This document shows, one piece after another, positions 60,227 to 64,000 of a DNA stretch of 64,000 nucleotides. The stretch is from Clostridia bacterium (GTDB lineage: Bacteria; Bacillota; Clostridia; TANB77; CAG-508). The DNA is taken from assembly GCA_016290095.1 (NCBI GenBank), contig JAEESU010000010.1, positions 62,001 to 126,000 on the forward strand, written 5' to 3'. Position numbers and translations under genes: made by a program. The first letter of the stretch is position 1, and each line of letters opens with the position of its first letter. The notes beneath the pieces were generated by a model. That model was not told the origin of the DNA. It did no database searches and was given only the letters and a program-made list of their open reading frames with translations.

Positions 60227-62431
60227 ATGCCTGAAGAAGAGAAAAAAGAAGTAACAATTGAAGATCTTATAACTAAGCAAAAAGAAAATTACTCTAATGC
60301 AAATATAGATTTAATTAGAAGAGCTTATGAATATGCAAAAACTAATCATGGTGACCAACTTAGAAAGTCAGGTGAGGCCTATATTATTCATCCTCTAAAT
60401 GTTGCATATATTTTGGCAACTTTAGGTTTAGATGATGAAACTTTATGTGCAGCTCTTTTACATGATGTTGTAGAAGACACACCTGTAACACATGAAGAAC
60501 TTACAAGGGACTTTGGAGAAACAATTTCTGAAATGGTGGCTGGAGTTACAAAACTTAGTCAATTTACATATAATACTCAAGAAGAACAGCAAGTAGAAGA
60601 TTATAGAAAAATGTTCTTAGCTATGGGAAAAGACATAAGAGTAGTATTAATTAAATTAGCTGATAGACTGCATAATATGAGGACATTACAGTATTTATCA
60701 AGAGAGAGACAAATTGCAAATGCTACAGAAACCCAAAATTTATTTGCACCTCTTGCCAATAGATTAGGTATTTATTCTTTAAAATGGGAACTTGAGGATT
60801 TAAGCTTTAAGTATTTGAATCCAGAAGCATATAATGAAATAATTGAAGGATTAGATAAGAAAAGAGAAGAAAGACTAAAGTTTTTAAATGAGATTCAGTC
60901 AAATATTGAAAAAGAGCTTGAAGCTCAAAATATTAAAGCAGAAGTTACTGGAAGAGCAAAACATATTTATAGTATTTATAGAAAAATGCAGAGGGATAAT
61001 AGAACTTTAGATCAAATTTATGATTTATTTGCTCTTCGTATTTTAGTTGATGATATTAAAGATTGTTATGCTGCTTTAGGTGTTGTTCATGAAATGTTTT
61101 CACCAATGCCTGGAAGATTTAAAGATTATATTGCTGTTCCAAAAAAGAATATGTATCAATCAATACATACAACTCTTTTGAGTACAACAGGAACTCCATT
61201 TGAAGTTCAGATAAGAACATGGGATATGCATAGAACAGCAGAATTCGGTATCGCAGCACATTGGGCATACAAAGAAGCAAGTAACAAAGGAACAAAAGAA
61301 AATGTAGTAGTAACAGATGATAAACTAGCATGGCTTAGAGAAACACTAGAATGGCAAAAAAATACAGAAAACCCAGATGAATTTTTGAATACGTTAAAAA
61401 CGGAACTTTTTGAAGATGAAGTATATATATTTACTCCAAAAGGTGAAATTAAAGTTTTACCAAAAGGAGCAACACCAATTGATTTTGCTTATAGCATTCA
61501 TGAGCAAGTAGGACATAGAATGATTGGTTGCAAAATAAATAGTAAAATGATGCCTATTATTACTCCTCTTAGAAATGGTGATATTGTTGAAATAATGACA
61601 TCAGAGCAACCAAAAGGTCCAAGTAGAGATTGGTTAAAATTTGTAAAAAGTTCTTCAGCAAAAACAAGAATAAATCAATATTTTAAGAGAGCTCAAAGAG
61701 CTGAAAATATTGAACGTGGAAAAGAATTAATAGATAGAGAAGTAAAGAAAATAGGAATAAAATATGCAGACATTGTAAAACCAGAGTGGTTAGATGTTGC
61801 AATGGAAAGATATAAATTTGCTACTTTAGATGATATGTATGCAAGTATAGGATTTGGTGGAATATCTGCGAATAAGATTATAGCAAGACTTCTTGAAGAA
61901 TACAAGAAAGAACATCAAGAAGAAGATTTCGAAGCGAAAATTGAAGAATTATCTAAAGCAAAACCCGTTAGAAATAGACCTTCTAAAAATGGAGTTGTAG
62001 TAAAAGGAATTGATAACTGTTTAGTAAAACTTTCAAAATGTTGCAATCCTTTACCAGGTGATGAGATAATAGGATATATTACAAAAGGAAGAGGAGTTTC
62101 TGTCCATCGTACAGACTGTGTAAATGTTAAAGATTTATTAAATGAAGAAAGCAGAATGATTGATGTGTATTGGTTCGACGATGTTAACGGCTCTTATAAA
62201 GTTGAAGTTGAAGTATTAGCAAATGACAGAAATGGTTTATTAAAAGATATTATTAAGCAAATAGAAAATGCAAAAATAAAACTTACTGGAATGAATTCAA
62301 GAGCAACAAAAGAAGGAGTTGCGATTATTGATATTTCTATGGAAGTTGAAAATATAGATGAATTAAACAAATTAATTAATTCATTTAGAAATGTAGAAAG
62401 TGTATATGAAGTAAACAGGAAAAGAGGATAG
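60227..62431 (+). CDS. relA: Bifunctional (p)ppGpp synthetase/hydrolase
   Basis: Makes and degrades the stringent-response alarmone. The 734-residue protein has the N-terminal HD hydrolase with H55, HD at 79-80 and ED at 83-84 (in LLHDVVEDT), so hydrolase activity is expected. The synthetase has RFKD at 297-300 (in PGRFKDYIAVP), the RXKD type of bifunctional Rel. A TGS domain (VYIFTPKGEIKVLPKGATP in parts), the conserved-cysteine region with SKCCNPLPGDEIIGYI and a C-terminal ACT domain follow. Order recJ-rel-hydrolase-hisS matches many Clostridia. Confidence 0.97.
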   Translation: MPEEEKKEVTIEDLITKQKENYSNANIDLIRRAYEYAKTNHGDQLRKSGEAYIIHPLNVAYILATLGLDDETLCAALLHDVVEDTPVTHEELTRDFGETISEMVAGVTKLSQFTYNTQEEQQVEDYRKMFLAMGKDIRVVLIKLADRLHNMRTLQYLSRERQIANATETQNLFAPLANRLGIYSLKWELEDLSFKYLNPEAYNEIIEGLDKKREERLKFLNEIQSNIEKELEAQNIKAEVTGRAKHIYSIYRKMQRDNRTLDQIYDLFALRILVDDIKDCYAALGVVHEMFSPMPGRFKDYIAVPKKNMYQSIHTTLLSTTGTPFEVQIRTWDMHRTAEFGIAAHWAYKEASNKGTKENVVVTDDKLAWLRETLEWQKNTENPDEFLNTLKTELFEDEVYIFTPKGEIKVLPKGATPIDFAYSIHEQVGHRMIGCKINSKMMPIITPLRNGDIVEIMTSEQPKGPSRDWLKFVKSSSAKTRINQYFKRAQRAENIERGKELIDREVKKIGIKYADIVKPEWLDVAMERYKFATLDDMYASIGFGGISANKIIARLLEEYKKEHQEEDFEAKIEELSKAKPVRNRPSKNGVVVKGIDNCLVKLSKCCNPLPGDEIIGYITKGRGVSVHRTDCVNVKDLLNEESRMIDVYWFDDVNGSYKVEVEVLANDRNGLLKDIIKQIENAKIKLTGMNSRATKEGVAIIDISMEVENIDELNKLINSFRNVESVYEVNRKRG

Positions 62432-62441
62432 GAGAATACAA

Positions 62442-63092
62442 ATGATTTTAAAAAGAGTACAAGTTAAAACAACACAGGTTAATTTATTAACAAATAGTTA
62501 TGTAATTTGTGATGAGGATAGTAAAGAGGCAATGATAATAGATCCAGGTGGAGAGCCTGAAAAACTTGCTGAAGTATTAGATATTTTAGGCGCAAATTTA
62601 AAATACATATTTTTAACACATTGTCATGCAGATCATATAGGTGGAGTTGCAGAACTAAAAAGATTAAAAGGTGGAAAGATTTTAATAAGTAGAGCAGATA
62701 GTGAGGGATTATATAATGAAGAAGTTAATTTAGCTTATTTTATTAATATGGAAAAACCTGAACTAGAAGCTGATTCAAGATTAGATGATAATGACTTAAT
62801 TCATATTGGAAACATTGAATTTAAGGTAATCGCCACACCAGGCCATACTAAAGGCGGATTATGTTTGTACTCAGAAAAAGAAGGATTAGTATTTACCGGT
62901 GATACAATGTTTTCAGGAACATGGGGCAGAACAGATTTACCTACAGGAAGTTTTGAAGAGATTATTAATTCAATAACAAATAGATTAATGATTTTACCAG
63001 ATGAAACAATTGTATATCCTGGACATGGAAAAATAACAATGATACAAGATGAAAAAAATATTTATTTAGAATTGAGAGGAAAAGATTTTTAG
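62442..63092 (+). CDS. Metallo-beta-lactamase-fold hydrolase (glyoxalase II-like)
   Basis: A 216-residue hydrolase with the metal motif LTHCHADHIGG (HxHxDH), then ATPGHTKGGLCLY, FTGDTMFSGTWGRTDLPTGS and VYPGHGKIT. It belongs to the YqgX/GloB-like group often encoded between rel and hisS; the substrate is unknown, perhaps a thioester. The start is 10 bases after rel. It shows no signal peptide, so it acts in the cytosol. Confidence 0.93.
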   Translation: MILKRVQVKTTQVNLLTNSYVICDEDSKEAMIIDPGGEPEKLAEVLDILGANLKYIFLTHCHADHIGGVAELKRLKGGKILISRADSEGLYNEEVNLAYFINMEKPELEADSRLDDNDLIHIGNIEFKVIATPGHTKGGLCLYSEKEGLVFTGDTMFSGTWGRTDLPTGSFEEIINSITNRLMILPDETIVYPGHGKITMIQDEKNIYLELRGKDF

Positions 63093-63109
63093 GAAAGAAG
63101 GAAAATTTT

Positions 63110-64000
63110 ATGATACAAAAACCAAAAGGAACAAGAGATTTATTACCAGATGAATCTTACAAATGGAAAGAAGTTGAAAACAAAATACAAAAGCTTTTTG
63201 AAAGTTATGCATTTAAAGAAATTAGAGTTCCTGTTTTTGAACACACAGAATTATTTTTAAGAGGTGTTGGAGAAACGACAGATGTTGTTCAAAAAGAAAT
63301 GTATACATTTGATGATAAAGGTGGAAGAAGTATTACATTAAGACCTGAAGGCACAGCAGGAGCGGTTAGAGCATATTTAGAAAATGGAATGGGAAGTAAT
63401 CCGAGCCCTACTAAAATATGGTACAATATGGCAATGTATAGATATGAAAATGTGCAAAAAGGAAGACTAAGAGAATTTCATCAAATAGGTGCTGAACTTA
63501 TTGGTTCAGAAAGCTATTTAGCAGATGTTGATGTTATATTAATGGCTAATAATATTTTTAAAATATTGAATATTCCTAATATTAAACTAAATATTAATAG
63601 CATAGGATGTCCAAAATGTAGAGCTGAATATCAAAAAGTATTGAAAGAATTTATAGGCAAAAACTTAAACGAATATTGTGATACTTGCAAAACAAGATTT
63701 GATAAAAATCCAATGAGAATACTTGATTGCAAAGAAAAGAAATGTAAAGAATTAAATGTTGGTGCTCCAATGATGATAGACTACTTATGTGATGAATGTA
63801 AAGAACATTTTGAAAAAGTAAAACAAGGTTTAAGGGAAAACAATATTAATTATGAAATTGATAGTACAATCGTAAGAGGATTGGATTATTATACAAAAAC
63901 TGTATTTGAATTTGTAGATGAAAAATCAGGATTAACAGTTTTAGGCGGAGGAAGATATGATGGCTTAGTTGAAGAATTTGGAGGACCATCTACGCCTGCA
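63110..64000 (+). CDS. hisS: Histidyl-tRNA synthetase, 5' part (cut by window end)
   Basis: Class II synthetase for tRNA-His; 297 codons are visible and the frame is open at the window edge. Landmarks: the N-terminal IQKPKGTRDLLP, motif 1 region with IRVPVFEHTELFLRGVGETTDVV in parts, motif 2 TLRPEGTAGAVRAY and RYENVQKGRLREFHQIG, and the histidine-specific VRGLDYYTKTVFEF. A pair of cysteine pairs (CPKCR, CDTCK, CKEKKCK, CDEC) inserted around 165-245 looks like a zinc ribbon, seen in some Firmicutes HisRS. AAGGAAAA precedes ATG 63110. No T-box leader. Confidence 0.96.
   Translation, partial: MIQKPKGTRDLLPDESYKWKEVENKIQKLFESYAFKEIRVPVFEHTELFLRGVGETTDVVQKEMYTFDDKGGRSITLRPEGTAGAVRAYLENGMGSNPSPTKIWYNMAMYRYENVQKGRLREFHQIGAELIGSESYLADVDVILMANNIFKILNIPNIKLNINSIGCPKCRAEYQKVLKEFIGKNLNEYCDTCKTRFDKNPMRILDCKEKKCKELNVGAPMMIDYLCDECKEHFEKVKQGLRENNINYEIDSTIVRGLDYYTKTVFEFVDEKSGLTVLGGGRYDGLVEEFGGPSTPA

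Noticed and set aside
63093..63109. Possible T-box or leader before hisS
   Set aside because: Only 17 bases separate the hydrolase stop and the hisS start, so there is no room for a leader.
1..64000. tRNA, rRNA, prophage or insertion-sequence genes
   Set aside because: No cloverleaf with a GGTTCRAATCC-type arm, no rRNA core sequences, and no transposase, integrase or phage structural gene could be recognised on either strand by reading alone.

Overview
The window comes from a low-G+C, Gram-positive, endospore-forming member of the Clostridia (Bacillota). This rests on the very AT-rich base composition, strong AGGAGG-type ribosome binding sites with some TTG and GTG starts, near-consensus sigma-A promoters, and short hairpin-plus-T-run terminators. 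It also rests on gene content: spoVS, a ytfI/ytfJ (gerW) pair, the germination protease gpr, a ytxC-like gene, a PASTA-kinase/PP2C pair, recX/scpA, and a pta-ackA acetate pathway. Much of the gene set looks like core chromosome. I see no prophage, transposase, CRISPR array, rRNA or tRNA. I cannot name the species; the many small departures from textbook gene order suggest an uncultured or gut-type lineage.

Layout. 1-3456: cell-envelope genes, with two tandem paralogous membrane proteins (the first cut by the window edge) and a GT2 glycosyltransferase. 3515-10224: rlmN, prpC, prkC, rpe, a secreted beta-solenoid membrane protein and nth. 10206-14158: a small minus-strand gene, then pta-ackA and a second, diverged ackA. 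14333-17528: rqcH (minus) divergent from pgi. 17530-21078: a 121-bp perfect-ended palindromic element and an ABC exporter with a YtrA-type GntR regulator. 21184-24296: a three-gene operon of cohesin-like surface proteins, the last also carrying a dockerin-like segment. 24401-31046: holA, a GT-C-like membrane enzyme (minus), ymdB, an SPFH protein, spoVS and an orphan solute-binding protein. 31200-34794: recA, recX, scpA, ytfI-like and ytfJ. 34954-40357: a degenerate aldehyde-dehydrogenase-like protein, an unrecognised 741-residue protein, recG and a tiny membrane protein. 40379-44522: a nucleoside kinase, an RNHCP protein, a VanZ protein and argS. 44700-51972: a GNAT/Thg1-like fusion, a ZIP transporter, a TcdA-like protein, yebC, a GIY-YIG protein, gpr, an unknown, ytxC-like, yqeY and a TraX-like protein. 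52017-56709: a GT4 glycosyltransferase (minus), DUF4912, a GH57 branching enzyme and a YlbF-family gene. 56755-64000: a frameshifted membrane gene, recJ, rel, a metallo-beta-lactamase-fold hydrolase and the start of hisS.

How the genes work together. Pta and AckA make acetate and ATP at the end of fermentation, while Pgi and Rpe supply sugar phosphates. The GT4, DUF4912 and GH57 genes look like a glycogen-type alpha-glucan synthesis set. RlmN, YebC, RqcH, TcdA-like, ArgS and HisS serve translation and its quality control, and Rel links translation to starvation signalling. RecA, RecX, RecG, RecJ, Nth, HolA and ScpA serve genome maintenance. SpoVS, YtfJ, GPR, a YtxC-like protein and the YlbF-family protein point to sporulation, with YmdB and PrkC/PrpC as likely developmental or cell-wall signalling parts.

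The most unusual items are the protein at 44700 that joins an acetyltransferase to a Thg1-like 3'-5' nucleotidyltransferase domain; the cohesin-like operon at 21184-24296; the palindromic elements at 17620-17740 and 54680-54748; the unknown pair at 34954-38027; and the second acetate kinase at 12962.
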